A stretch of DNA of 14,429 nucleotides from Desulfobulbus sp. (GCA_030600525.1 JAUVLX010000057.1:1-14429); one strand, 5' to 3'; shown: positions 1 to 8,500, numbered from the stretch's first letter. Made by a program: numbers and translations. The notes: a model not told the origin generated them from the sequence alone.

Positions 1-129
1 TTTATTACCCCTTAACACAGGAGTTCCTCGATCTGGTAAAAGTTCAATGTTTCAGCAACATATAACGCATTGTAAAATTTGCCATAAAAATAAAACCGGG
101 AAACTTCAGTTAGGTTAGCTTTGGGTGAT

Positions 130-411
130 CTAATTGAACAAAGCCGCAGGTGTAGTTGTGCTACGTTGAGGACTTTGTGATTGAAGATCAGCCAAAGATG
201 ACCTGAAGATGCGATGCGAGATGTTCAAGTTATTTCCGGACAACTCCTTAATATCTTGCATGGGGGTACCGGATGTCTCTGAAAAGATGTTGCCGCATTT
301 ACCGCATTGATGCAGGCGCCGTTCACCATTATGCACTGTATTGTATTTTTTGAACGGATTCGTTTCTGGGGATTGACAATTGGGACAAAGGCGCTCGGTG
401 TATGTTTTCAT
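130..411 (-). pseudogene. Transposase N-terminal zinc-ribbon fragment (truncated)
   Basis: The 93-residue reading frame starts with a zinc ribbon of the kind found at the N-terminus of IS1-like and related transposases. It has CPNC at residues 9-12 and CGKC at 36-39, followed by the phrase FSETSGTPMQDIK near 43-55, which is typical of these proteins. After about residue 55 the sequence no longer resembles a transposase: it turns serine/glutamine-rich and stops. No catalytic domain is visible downstream on this strand (1-129) in any frame. I read it as the 5' remnant of a decayed insertion sequence. A free-standing small zinc-ribbon protein is possible but less likely. The IS family assignment is from memory of the motif, not a search. 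Confidence 0.6.
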
Positions 412-726
412 ATAGTGAGATTAGCACAGCAGCCACACAGAAAGAAGCTTTTCAGCGGTTGGAGCCCAGTGCCACCATGTGGCTGGCTGATTTTATAGGC
501 AACTGATTTTTTAACCACCCTAAAATACCATCTGGGCTACCGCGGTACCGGAAACTTCTGTTTACTCGGTAACAGCAGTGCCGTTCTTCTCCCTTTATTC
601 CGACCCATGGTTACTTTAAGGTTGCACAAAGCAAACAAACCATGCGATATTGACAAATGCACATTTTGCACAAGTAGTCTCTGCCCTCAATCATCACGAA
701 TACAGGTCTCTATCAAATTATAAAGC
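412..726. other. Gene-free stretch upstream of the redox cluster
   Basis: I see no credible gene here. It holds an imperfect hairpin at 463-488 followed by a short T run (491-494). It also holds a possible sigma-70 -35 box TTGACA at 650-655; the best -10 candidate, TAGTCT at 675-680, is weak and the 19-nt spacing is long. Any promoter of the downstream HTH-HdrD gene should lie here. No Shine-Dalgarno sequence is evident in front of the ATG at 727. Confidence 0.5.
463..488 (+). terminator. Possible rho-independent terminator or attenuator hairpin
   Basis: GCCAC (471-475) and GTGGC (479-483) form a stem with a CAT loop. It is extended by CCA/TGG and AG/CT pairs with small bulges, and is followed by GATTTTAT. 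It could stop stray transcription entering the redox cluster or be a leftover of the insertion sequence. The stem is imperfect and the T run short. Confidence 0.3.
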
Positions 727-2184
727 ATGGTTTACGAAGTTAAAGTCAACGAACTAGCCGAAGAATTTGGTGTTCATCGCAATACCATCAGGAACTGGAT
801 TAACTCAGGAACCCTACCGGCGCAGAAGGCCCCAGGACGCCGTTACGTGATCCAGCAGGAAGACTATCTCAAACTGTGTGAAAGATTTGGCCGTAAACCA
901 AAAAATGACCTGCCCATACGGCCCATAGAAAACGAATTCAAAGAAAATGCAGTAAAAGAGTCGACATCTCCGCCCATACAGCTCAATCTGGAAACAGCAG
1001 ATCTCGTAACCGCCGTTGATTTTGCAAGTATCTGTACCACATGCGGCAGCTGCGCCAGTGCCTGTCCCCTCTCAGGAGTTGACGGTCTTGATCCCCGTAA
1101 AATAGTACGCATGGCAGCCCTTGGCATTGGCAAGGAACTGATCAACATCGACTGGCCTTGGAAATGCACACTGTGCGGCAGGTGTGAAGAATCCTGTCCA
1201 ATGAACATTAACATCGTTAAGCTCATGCGCACCCTCCGCGCACACAGGCAACGCAACAAGGTTCCCCACCCTCTTCAGAAAGGGGTCACCACCTGCCTGG
1301 AAAAAGGTAACAATCTTGGCATCCCAAAAGATGACTTCATCGAGCTTCTCCATGACATGGGAACAGAACTTGCCGAAACCAGCTGCCCTGGATTCGCAAC
1401 TCCCATTGATATCCGCGGTGCACGGCTACTTGTTACAGTCAATTCCAAAGAACCATTTGCCCAACCAGATGATATGTCCTGGTGGTGGCGTATTTTTTAC
1501 GCTGCCAACGAATCATGGACCATCTCTTCTGAAAACTGGGAAGGTGTCAATTGGGGATTCTATACCGGCGATGACAATGCCATGAAAACAATTGTGGAAC
1601 GTATTGTCGACAACATGGAGCGACTTAACTGTCAGGCATTGCTCCTCCCTGAATGTGGTCACGCTTATTATGCGACCAGATATGGTCTGGAAAGATGGTT
1701 CCCGGAATCACTACAGAAATTCAAAATTTATTCTGTCTTTGACCTGTTATTGGAATATATTACTGAAAACAAACTCACCATTAATCAAGCTGTCCACACC
1801 AAGCTGACAACCCTCCACGACTCTTGCAACTACGGCAGAAAATCGCTCAAGACTTTTGGCCATGGCTATTTTGACGAAGGCCGCACAATCCTGAAAACAT
1901 GTTGTTCAAACATTACAGAACTCATTCCCAACAAAAAAGACAACTACTGCTGTGGCGCTGGAGGCGGTGCCTGGGCAACGCCCTATGCTGCAGAACGCAC
2001 CTATTTTGGCAGAGAAAAGGCTCGACAGATTCAGCAGTCAGAAGCAGAGGTTGTCGTTGTTTCCTGTCACTCTTGTAAAGATCAATTGGAAAAAACACTC
2101 GCTCGTGAATTTAACCTAAATATAGAAGTCAAATATATTTGGGAGCTGGTATCCCAGGCACTGGTCCTTCCTGAAAAGGTATGA
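727..2184 (+). CDS. HTH (MerR/excisionase-like) fused to HdrD-like Fe-S/CCG protein
   Basis: The protein has 485 residues in three parts. Residues 4-50 form a winged HTH of the MerR/HTH_17 (BldC, excisionase) kind, with ELAEEFGVHRNTIRNWI and the wing GRRYVIQQEDYL. Residues 51-95 are a polar linker. Residues 100-160 hold two [4Fe-4S] motifs (C103/106/109/113 and C147/150/153/157). Residues 300-455 form a CCG domain with C310, C367, C408-C409-G410 and C447/C450, the pattern that binds the noncubane cluster in HdrB, HdrD and DsrK. The first CCG repeat is degenerate, replaced by a tryptophan-rich stretch (six Trp in 252-276). The Fe-S part matches HdrD-like thiol/disulfide or electron-transfer subunits and is soluble. 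A DNA-binding domain on such a protein is unusual. It is followed 90 nt later by the double HdrA gene, its likely partner. The start is fixed by the HTH; no good ribosome site is visible. Function as redox regulator, enzyme or both is inference. Confidence 0.85.
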   Translation: MVYEVKVNELAEEFGVHRNTIRNWINSGTLPAQKAPGRRYVIQQEDYLKLCERFGRKPKNDLPIRPIENEFKENAVKESTSPPIQLNLETADLVTAVDFASICTTCGSCASACPLSGVDGLDPRKIVRMAALGIGKELINIDWPWKCTLCGRCEESCPMNINIVKLMRTLRAHRQRNKVPHPLQKGVTTCLEKGNNLGIPKDDFIELLHDMGTELAETSCPGFATPIDIRGARLLVTVNSKEPFAQPDDMSWWWRIFYAANESWTISSENWEGVNWGFYTGDDNAMKTIVERIVDNMERLNCQALLLPECGHAYYATRYGLERWFPESLQKFKIYSVFDLLLEYITENKLTINQAVHTKLTTLHDSCNYGRKSLKTFGHGYFDEGRTILKTCCSNITELIPNKKDNYCCGAGGGAWATPYAAERTYFGREKARQIQQSEAEVVVVSCHSCKDQLEKTLAREFNLNIEVKYIWELVSQALVLPEKV

Positions 2185-2232
2185 AACATTTCGCGCCAAG
2201 AGTTCATCAAATAAACACTCTGTCACTTGATG

Positions 2233-2258
2233 GGTTACACCAGTTATCAAGGTTACAC
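2233..2258 (+). promoter_or_regulatory. Direct repeat GGTTACAC x2 before the HdrA gene
   Basis: GGTTACAC occurs at 2233-2240 and again at 2251-2258, 18 bp apart, just upstream of the chosen hdrA start. Head-to-tail sites are what BldC-type MerR-like proteins are known to bind, so this could be an operator for the upstream HTH protein. If translation began at 2230 instead, the repeats would be coding (GYTSYQGYT). The function is inferred only. Confidence 0.25.
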
Positions 2259-2274
2259 ACAAGGTACAATATTT

Positions 2275-5200
2275 ATGTCAGCGACTGAAAAAACAGGGGC
2301 AATTCTGGTTGTTGGCGGCGGTGTCTCAGGGATGCAGGCTGCCCTGGACCTTGCTGAATCAGGCTACGTTGTTTACCTGATTGAAAAAACCGGTGCTATT
2401 GGCGGCACCATGCCCCAACTCGACAAGACTTTTCCCACCAATGATTGTTCCATGTGCATCATTGCCCCTAAACTCGTCGAGTGCGGTCGCCACCCTGATA
2501 TCCATATCATGACCCTGAGCAAGGTCCTGGACGTTGAAGGCGAAGCTGGAAACTTTACAGTCAGAGTAAAAGAATACCCGCGCTATATCGATCAACAAAA
2601 ATGCATTGCCTGCGGCCTGTGTGCAGATGTCTGTCCGGTAAAAGTTGATGATCCCTTCAACGAAGGAATGACTATCCGCAAAGCCATCCATATTAAGTAT
2701 GCCCAGGCTGTTCCCCTGAAATACCAAATTGACCAGCAGGCCTGCATCCAACTCAACGGACCTGGCCGATGCGGTATCTGTGCACAGGCCTGTCCAGCCG
2801 ACGCAGTAAATTTCGATGACCGTGAGCAAAAGCACACCCTGCATGTCGGTGCCATTATCCTGGCCCCTGGTTTCCGGCCTTTTGATCCCCAAAAAAACCA
2901 TATCTGGGGATTTGGTCAATATCCCAACGTAGTCACCTCGCTCCAACTAGAACGAATCCTGGCATCTACTGGCCCTACCGGCGGAATACTGACCCGGCCT
3001 TCAGACGATAAACCGGTTAAAAAAGTAGCCTTTTTACAATGCGTCGGCAGTCGCGACAAGAACAGCTGCAACAATGAGTACTGTTCCTCGATATGCTGCA
3101 TGAGTGCTATCAAGGAGGCAGTAATCATCAAGGAGCAACTGCCAGATGCTGAAGTAACCATTTATCACAGCGATGTGCGAACCCACGGCAAAGATTTTGA
3201 TCGTTTCTTTATTCAAGCAAAAGATGAACACAACATTCACTTCATTCGAGCCAAGGTCCACGGCGTGCAACCAAAGGATAAAAAGGGAACCCTGCTTATC
3301 CATTATGTTAACGAAGAAGGACGGCAAGTTGACCGATCCGTTGACCTGGTAGTCCTTTCTATTGGGATGGAGACTCCTGATTCAGCCATCAGGCTTGCCG
3401 AAAAATTGGGGGTGCATATTACCCCTGACCGATTTGCCTCCATATCTGCATTCATGCCTGTTTCGTCATCAAAAAATGGTATATTTGCCTGTGGAACCTT
3501 TAACGGACCCAGAGATATCCCCCAGTCGGTGATCGGCGGTTCTGCAGCGGCGGCATGTGCCTCAATGATGCTGACCACAGCCCGCCATACTCAGACACAC
3601 CCGCTGGCACCCGCAGTGGAAACAAAGAAGGACCTAAGCAGACCGCGTACAGGAGTATTTATATGTCACTGCGGTTCAAACATTGCTGATGTCATTGATG
3701 TCAAGAGACTTGCCGAGTATGCCAAGGCCTTACCCGGTGTAATATATGTTGACCAAAATCTTTTTGCCTGTGCCCAGGATAACCAGCAATACATTGCCAA
3801 ACAGATCAGAGAAAAAGATCTCAACCGCATCGTTATTGCGGCCTGCAGCCCCCAAACCCACGAACAGCTCTTTCGGAAAACGCTACGTTCTGCAGGCATA
3901 AACGAATACCTGATCGAAATGGCCAACATCCGGAACCAGGATGCCTGGGTCCACCGACATGAGCCGGAAAAGGCTACGGAAAAGGCGCAAGACCTGGTCA
4001 GGATGGCCGTTGCCAAAGTCGCGCTGCAACAACCGCTGCATCCCGTCCAGATACCGGTTATCCCAGAAGCGCTGATTATAGGCGGCGGCGTCTCTGGAAT
4101 GACAGCCGCCCTCAACCTTGCCAACCAGGGTTTCCCTGTTCATCTTATCGAAAAATCCAACCTCCTTGGCGGTAATGCACTCCATCTCTTTCAGACCTGG
4201 AACGGCGAACATGTCCCCCGTTACCTGAAAGAACTGCAGGAACAGATCTATGATCAAGACAAAATCACCGTTCATCTCAAGACCACAGTAACCGATTCAT
4301 CTGGCCAGGCCGGTCACTTTAAAAGCAGTATCAAAACAGCTACTGGACGCAAAAAAACCATCGAGCACGGTGCCGTCATCCTAACCACCGGTGGAAAACG
4401 CTATATTCCCGAAGAATTTGGGTACGGTAAGATACAAAATGTGGTTGCCGCCATCGAGTTTGACAAACTCCACATGCACAATGAGATGCGAGTTGCTCAC
4501 GGCAAATCCTTTGTGTTTATCCAGTGCGTTGGCTCTCGTAACACACTGCGGCCCTACTGTTCAAAATCCTGTTGCACTCACTCCATCCAAAGCGCGATTA
4601 AACTTAAACAGGAAGTCCCCTCCAGGCGGATCTATATTCTCTATCGGGAAATCAGGACCTATGGTCAGCGAGAGAGAATTTACAATCAGGCAAGGGAGAT
4701 GGGAATCATCTTTATCAATTATAAACTCCAGGGCCCTCCGGTTGTCTCAGAAGGTGAAAACGGCCTCATCGTCACCACCCACGACCATATCCTTCACAGA
4801 CCCATGGAGATAGAAACAGACATGGTGGTGCTCGCCTCAGCGACACTTGCCAACCCTGAAAGCAAAGATCTGGCCCAGCTGTTTAAACTTCCCTTAAACA
4901 GTGATGGCTTCTTTCAGGAGGCACATGCCAAACTCCGGCCAGTGGAATTTAACACCAATGGTGTTTTTGTAGCCGGTCTTGCGCATTACCCGAAACCGCT
5001 TGAAGAATCTATATCACAAGCATTGGCAGCCGCCTCTAAGGCTACCGCGCTCCTGGCTCAAAAAAGTATAGAACAAGACGCTATCATCGCCCATGTTGAC
5101 CCTGCCTACTGTGACGGATGTGCCATCTGCATAGATGTGTGTCCCTACGAGGCCATACGCCTTATTGACCTAGTGGACAAAGACGGCACTGCGCATAAAA

Positions 5201-5382
5201 GCATCGAAATAGACCCAGCCCTCTGTAAAGGATGCGGCATCTGCCAAGGCGCTTGCCCCAAACGTGGTGTATACATCTCCGGTTACACCTATGAACAGCT
5301 GCTAGCTCAGGTTGATGCCGCCCTAGTGCCCCTTGAACATCACCCTGCTGACATCCAAAAAAACGAACAAGACCATGGATAA
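2275..5382 (+). CDS. hdrA: Tandem double HdrA-type FAD/Fe-S flavoprotein
   Basis: The soluble protein has 1035 residues and is two HdrA-like halves in one chain. Half 1 (about 1-450) has an FAD Rossmann motif VVGGGVSGMQAA (from residue 12) and the HdrA cysteine motif CSMC...C (C58, C61, C70). It also has two inserted [4Fe-4S] motifs (C110/113/116/120; C157/166/169/173) and QCVGSR at 255-260. Half 2 starts with the HdrA N-terminal domain (CHCGSN at 464, C524 in AACSP) and a second FAD motif IIGGGVSGM (from 601). It then has a second QCVGSR (750) and a C-terminal ferredoxin (C946/949/952/956; C984/987/990/994). HdrA carries the bifurcating flavin in Hdr complexes, and QmoA/QmoB are relatives. 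Half 2 lacks the CSMC motif. I chose ATG 2275 because family members start just before the GxGxxG motif and AAGG lies 10 nt upstream; TTG 2227 or ATG 2230 would add 15-16 residues. The downstream mvhD overlaps its end. Confidence 0.9.
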   Translation: MSATEKTGAILVVGGGVSGMQAALDLAESGYVVYLIEKTGAIGGTMPQLDKTFPTNDCSMCIIAPKLVECGRHPDIHIMTLSKVLDVEGEAGNFTVRVKEYPRYIDQQKCIACGLCADVCPVKVDDPFNEGMTIRKAIHIKYAQAVPLKYQIDQQACIQLNGPGRCGICAQACPADAVNFDDREQKHTLHVGAIILAPGFRPFDPQKNHIWGFGQYPNVVTSLQLERILASTGPTGGILTRPSDDKPVKKVAFLQCVGSRDKNSCNNEYCSSICCMSAIKEAVIIKEQLPDAEVTIYHSDVRTHGKDFDRFFIQAKDEHNIHFIRAKVHGVQPKDKKGTLLIHYVNEEGRQVDRSVDLVVLSIGMETPDSAIRLAEKLGVHITPDRFASISAFMPVSSSKNGIFACGTFNGPRDIPQSVIGGSAAAACASMMLTTARHTQTHPLAPAVETKKDLSRPRTGVFICHCGSNIADVIDVKRLAEYAKALPGVIYVDQNLFACAQDNQQYIAKQIREKDLNRIVIAACSPQTHEQLFRKTLRSAGINEYLIEMANIRNQDAWVHRHEPEKATEKAQDLVRMAVAKVALQQPLHPVQIPVIPEALIIGGGVSGMTAALNLANQGFPVHLIEKSNLLGGNALHLFQTWNGEHVPRYLKELQEQIYDQDKITVHLKTTVTDSSGQAGHFKSSIKTATGRKKTIEHGAVILTTGGKRYIPEEFGYGKIQNVVAAIEFDKLHMHNEMRVAHGKSFVFIQCVGSRNTLRPYCSKSCCTHSIQSAIKLKQEVPSRRIYILYREIRTYGQRERIYNQAREMGIIFINYKLQGPPVVSEGENGLIVTTHDHILHRPMEIETDMVVLASATLANPESKDLAQLFKLPLNSDGFFQEAHAKLRPVEFNTNGVFVAGLAHYPKPLEESISQALAAASKATALLAQKSIEQDAIIAHVDPAYCDGCAICIDVCPYEAIRLIDLVDKDGTAHKSIEIDPALCKGCGICQGACPKRGVYISGYTYEQLLAQVDAALVPLEHHPADIQKNEQDHG

Positions 5383-5776
5383 TGACGTAAAAATCATCGC
5401 CTTCTGCTGCAACTGGTGCTCGTATGCCGCGGCTGATCTGGCAGGTATATCCCGCATCCAATACCCGTGTTCTGTGCGCATTATTCGAGTTATGTGTTCA
5501 GGCATGGTGCACCCTGACATGATCCTCCACGCCCTTAATCAAGGGGCAGACGGGGTCATGCTTATTGGCTGCCACCTTGGCGAATGTCACTACCAGGATG
5601 GTAATCATAAGGCTCTTGCCCGCATGGAAATCTTGGAAGAAATACTTACCGACCTCGGATACAAAAAAGAACAACTGCAGACAACGTGGGTCTCCGCCAA
5701 TGAACCCAACATGCTTGTTGATGCTGTGTACGATATGAACGAGCGGTTGCTAGAACTTAAATCAGCAGGACAATAA
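5375..5776 (+). CDS. mvhD: MvhD/FlpD-type [2Fe-2S] electron-transfer protein
   Basis: The protein has 133 residues, the normal size for the MvhD/FlpD family that passes electrons between a hydrogenase or formate dehydrogenase and HdrA. Visible family marks are FCCNWCSY (C11, C12, C15), YPC (C32), VMCSGM (C41) and GCHLGECHY (C66, C71). These include the cysteines of the [2Fe-2S] site. ATG 5375 overlaps the last 8 nt of hdrA, which suggests translational coupling and a tight stoichiometric partner. A TTG at 5333 would extend it by 14 residues of poor family fit. The hydrogenase subunits it would normally serve (MvhA/MvhG) are not in the window. QmoB-type proteins carry this domain fused to HdrA; here it is separate. 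Confidence 0.9.
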   Translation: MDNDVKIIAFCCNWCSYAAADLAGISRIQYPCSVRIIRVMCSGMVHPDMILHALNQGADGVMLIGCHLGECHYQDGNHKALARMEILEEILTDLGYKKEQLQTTWVSANEPNMLVDAVYDMNERLLELKSAGQ

Positions 5777-5836
5777 CCCCACCTCCCAGTGAAAAAAATA
5801 CCGGAAGGTGGAGCACAAGACACCCGGAGAACCATC

Positions 5837-6094
5837 ATGGCTGAGAAAAAAAGAGAAAAAAAGGTCCGCAAACCAATTAGAGCCGAATGCCCCGGTTGTG
5901 CCTGCGGCTACGTCGGCCACATGACTGCCGACGAGTTGAAAGAACGAGCAGCCCATGATGATATAGACCTAGCCTGCCCGGCCTGCGGCCTCATCCATTT
6001 AAGCCAGGAAGAGATAGAAGAACTGGAACAGCATCGAATTGTTGACTCACCACGTTATCTTGAAATCAAAAACGAGGCCGAGGCCATCCGATAA
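5837..6094 (+). CDS. Small four-to-five-cysteine (zinc-ribbon-like) protein, unknown function
   Basis: The protein has 85 residues and I do not recognise the family. The N-terminus is strongly basic (residues 3-15, mostly K and R). C18-x2-C21-x-C23 and C47-x2-C50 form a ribbon-like metal-binding pair, and the C-terminal third is acidic and helical (EEIEELEQH). ATG 5837 is chosen because GGAGA at 5825-5829 sits 7 nt upstream; a GTG at 5789 has no ribosome site. It lies 60 nt after mvhD and 84 nt before hypF, on the same strand, so it is probably co-transcribed with the Hdr-like genes. It could be a small Zn or Fe-S accessory or adaptor protein; that is inference. Confidence 0.7.
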   Translation: MAEKKREKKVRKPIRAECPGCACGYVGHMTADELKERAAHDDIDLACPACGLIHLSQEEIEELEQHRIVDSPRYLEIKNEAEAIR

Positions 6095-6178
6095 CTGCCT
6101 TTACGTATTTTTTCCATTGCACCGGTTTTACTCCTGCTAACAAATATTGCAGAATAACCAAATCTGAAAAATTGACCC

Positions 6179-8500
6179 ATGCAGACAGCTGACAAAAGCA
6201 CCCAAACCCTTGCCATTCACATTAACGGTATTGTTCAAGGCGTAGGATTTCGCCCTTTTGTCTACAAACTGGCCACATCACTCAAACTGACGGGTACTGT
6301 TTCCAATTCTGGCGACGGGGTACATATCATGGCAACGGGGGGGGCCTCCAGCCTGACCGATTTCATCCAAAGAGTGCAGCTAGAAGCACCTCCCATGGCA
6401 GACATCACCTCTATTTCAACCGAAGAACGACCAACTGATTGCAGCCACAAACAGTTTACTATTGTTGCCAGCCAGCACAAAGACAAGGCAACGGTCCCTA
6501 TCACACCGGACATTGCTACCTGCAGGGAATGTCTCCAGGAGATAATCGACCCTGATGATCGTCGCTATGGCTATCCTTTTACGAACTGTACCAACTGCGG
6601 TCCCCGCTTTACCATTGTTGAAAAGGTTCCCTATGACCGGCCGCACACTTCCATGCGCCATTTTCCCATGTGCGCCCAATGCGAGCAGGAGTATAACGAT
6701 CCTCTTGACCGACGTTTCCACGCGCAACCTAACGCCTGCCCGACCTGCGGACCGCAACTCAGCTGGCATGATCAAAACGGCCTAGAGCTGGCGGCCGAAA
6801 ACTGTATAGGCTCAGCCGCTCAGGCCCTTACAGAGGGCATGGTTGTAGCTATTAAAGGATTAGGTGGTTTTCACCTGGCTGCTGACGCGACCTCAACCGA
6901 AGCTGTAGCCCTTTTGCGCCATAGAAAAAAAAGGCCTGAAAAACCGCTTGCGATAATGGTCAGGGATCTGGAAAAAGCAGAACTTTTTTGTACCATATCA
7001 GAGCTAGAGAGTGACCTCCTCACCTCCCCGCAACACCCGATCGTGCTGCTGAAAAAAAAAGGCCATCATCACCTTGCCGACAATCTCGCCGAGGGCCTAG
7101 GCGTATTAGGGGTAATGCTTTCCTACACGCCTCTCCATGCATTACTCCTTGATCACCCTTCAGGGCCCGATGCGCTGGTAATGACCAGCGGCAATGCCAC
7201 AGATGAACCTATCTGTACTCAAAGCGAAGATGCCCTCCAGCGACTCCAGAACTTTGCTGACTATTTCCTGCTCCACAACCGTGACATTGTAACCAGAGTT
7301 GACGACTCCATTGCCAGGGTAACAGGTGGCAAAGTACGCCTTTTACGACGTGGACGTGGCTACTCGCCTGTGCCTATACCCATTGCACAGACATCTGATA
7401 TACTTGCCTGCGGTGCAGAAATGAAAAATACCTTCTGCATTGTCCGTAACAAAGGGGCCTACCTCAGTCAACACATAGGAGAGCTTTCCCACCTCGCGTG
7501 TTTTGATTTTTACACGGAAAGCATCAACCACCTGCAGACCATCCTCGAATTCACTCCCCAGGCTACAGCCTGCGACCTCCACCCTGATTACCCCAGCACT
7601 CGCTATGCAAACCGACTACAGGTAAGCTGCACCCCTGTCCAGCACCACCACGCCCATACTGGGGCTGTCATGGCTGAACACGGACTTGAGCAACCAGTAG
7701 TAAGTGTAGTCCTTGACGGCACCGGATTTGGTGATGATAGTACCATTTTCGGTGGCGAAATTTATATCGCTGACAGAAAAGGCTACCAACGTAAGGGCCG
7801 CCTTTCCCACCTGCCGTTACCGGGAGGAGATAAAGCTGCCCAGGAGCCTTGGCGCATGGCACTTGCCCTGCTCTTTCAAAACTCCGGTCAACAGGGGCTT
7901 GCTCAGCAATCATTACCTCATTGGCTGCAAACGGTGGACGAATATAAACGAACCACCATCGGCCAGATGCTCGAAAAAAGTATCAATAGCCCCCTTACTT
8001 CGAGCTGCGGAAGGCTCTTTGACGCCGTTGCAGCATTGACGGGAACTTGCCTGTATACAACCTACGAGGGGCAGGCAGCAATGCTGCTGGAGCAACAGGC
8101 TCAATCATATGCTGCCGAGCAGACAATGCAAAACGGGGTACCGAACACCCGCTACAGCCCTGGCCTGACAAAAAATAAAGACTTATGGGTGCTTGATGCC
8201 CTCCCACTGGCGCAATGGATACTGGAGGATCTCAACCACGAGATCTCCCCACAAGAGATAGCTTATCGCTTCCACTGGTGGCTTATACATGGCATAGGCA
8301 TGTTGGTTGAAAAAGTTCGCAAAAAGTATAAGATAAACACAATCGTCCTTTGCGGCGGCTCCATGCAAAATAAATTGTTATTTGAAGGGCTCGACACCAC
8401 TTTGTGTGGAAAAAATTTTGTAGTCTACAGCGGTGAAAAAATTCCTGTCAATGACGGCGGCATTGCCCTTGGCCAGGCCTACATTGCTGGTGCCCCATAA
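6179..8500 (+). CDS. hypF: HypF carbamoyltransferase, [NiFe]-hydrogenase maturation
   Basis: HypF converts carbamoyl phosphate to a carbamoyl-adenylate and transfers the carbamoyl group to the C-terminal cysteine of HypE, the source of the CN ligands. At 773 residues it is full length. Residues 10-95 are the acylphosphatase-like domain with GVGFRPF (R25). Residues 112-195 hold the paired zinc fingers (C115/118, C137/140, C165/168, C187/190). Residues 210-395 are the YrdC-like domain (KGLGGFHLA, KRPEKPLAIM). Residues 405-773 are the Kae1-like domain with HHHAH (489-493), LDGTGFGDD and CGGSMQNK (725-732). The start is ATG 6179, placed just before the acylphosphatase fold; no clear Shine-Dalgarno is seen. 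It is the first hyp gene of the run. A weak TTGCAC (6117-6122) upstream might be part of a promoter. Confidence 0.97.
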   Translation: MQTADKSTQTLAIHINGIVQGVGFRPFVYKLATSLKLTGTVSNSGDGVHIMATGGASSLTDFIQRVQLEAPPMADITSISTEERPTDCSHKQFTIVASQHKDKATVPITPDIATCRECLQEIIDPDDRRYGYPFTNCTNCGPRFTIVEKVPYDRPHTSMRHFPMCAQCEQEYNDPLDRRFHAQPNACPTCGPQLSWHDQNGLELAAENCIGSAAQALTEGMVVAIKGLGGFHLAADATSTEAVALLRHRKKRPEKPLAIMVRDLEKAELFCTISELESDLLTSPQHPIVLLKKKGHHHLADNLAEGLGVLGVMLSYTPLHALLLDHPSGPDALVMTSGNATDEPICTQSEDALQRLQNFADYFLLHNRDIVTRVDDSIARVTGGKVRLLRRGRGYSPVPIPIAQTSDILACGAEMKNTFCIVRNKGAYLSQHIGELSHLACFDFYTESINHLQTILEFTPQATACDLHPDYPSTRYANRLQVSCTPVQHHHAHTGAVMAEHGLEQPVVSVVLDGTGFGDDSTIFGGEIYIADRKGYQRKGRLSHLPLPGGDKAAQEPWRMALALLFQNSGQQGLAQQSLPHWLQTVDEYKRTTIGQMLEKSINSPLTSSCGRLFDAVAALTGTCLYTTYEGQAAMLLEQQAQSYAAEQTMQNGVPNTRYSPGLTKNKDLWVLDALPLAQWILEDLNHEISPQEIAYRFHWWLIHGIGMLVEKVRKKYKINTIVLCGGSMQNKLLFEGLDTTLCGKNFVVYSGEKIPVNDGGIALGQAYIAGAP

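Noticed and set aside
307..498. 63-residue plus-strand ORF in the left region
   Set aside because: It overlaps the transposase fragment in antisense, has no ribosome site and no recognisable motif.
96..563. Similar strings CCGGGAAACTTCAGTT (96-111) and CCGGAAACTTCTGTTT (548-563) flanking the transposase fragment
   Set aside because: They could be ends of a decayed element, but both are in the same orientation, short and imperfect, so chance is as likely.
2359..2946. 195-residue antisense ORF inside hdrA
   Set aside because: It is a shadow of the HdrA coding frame, with no ribosome site and no recognisable domain.
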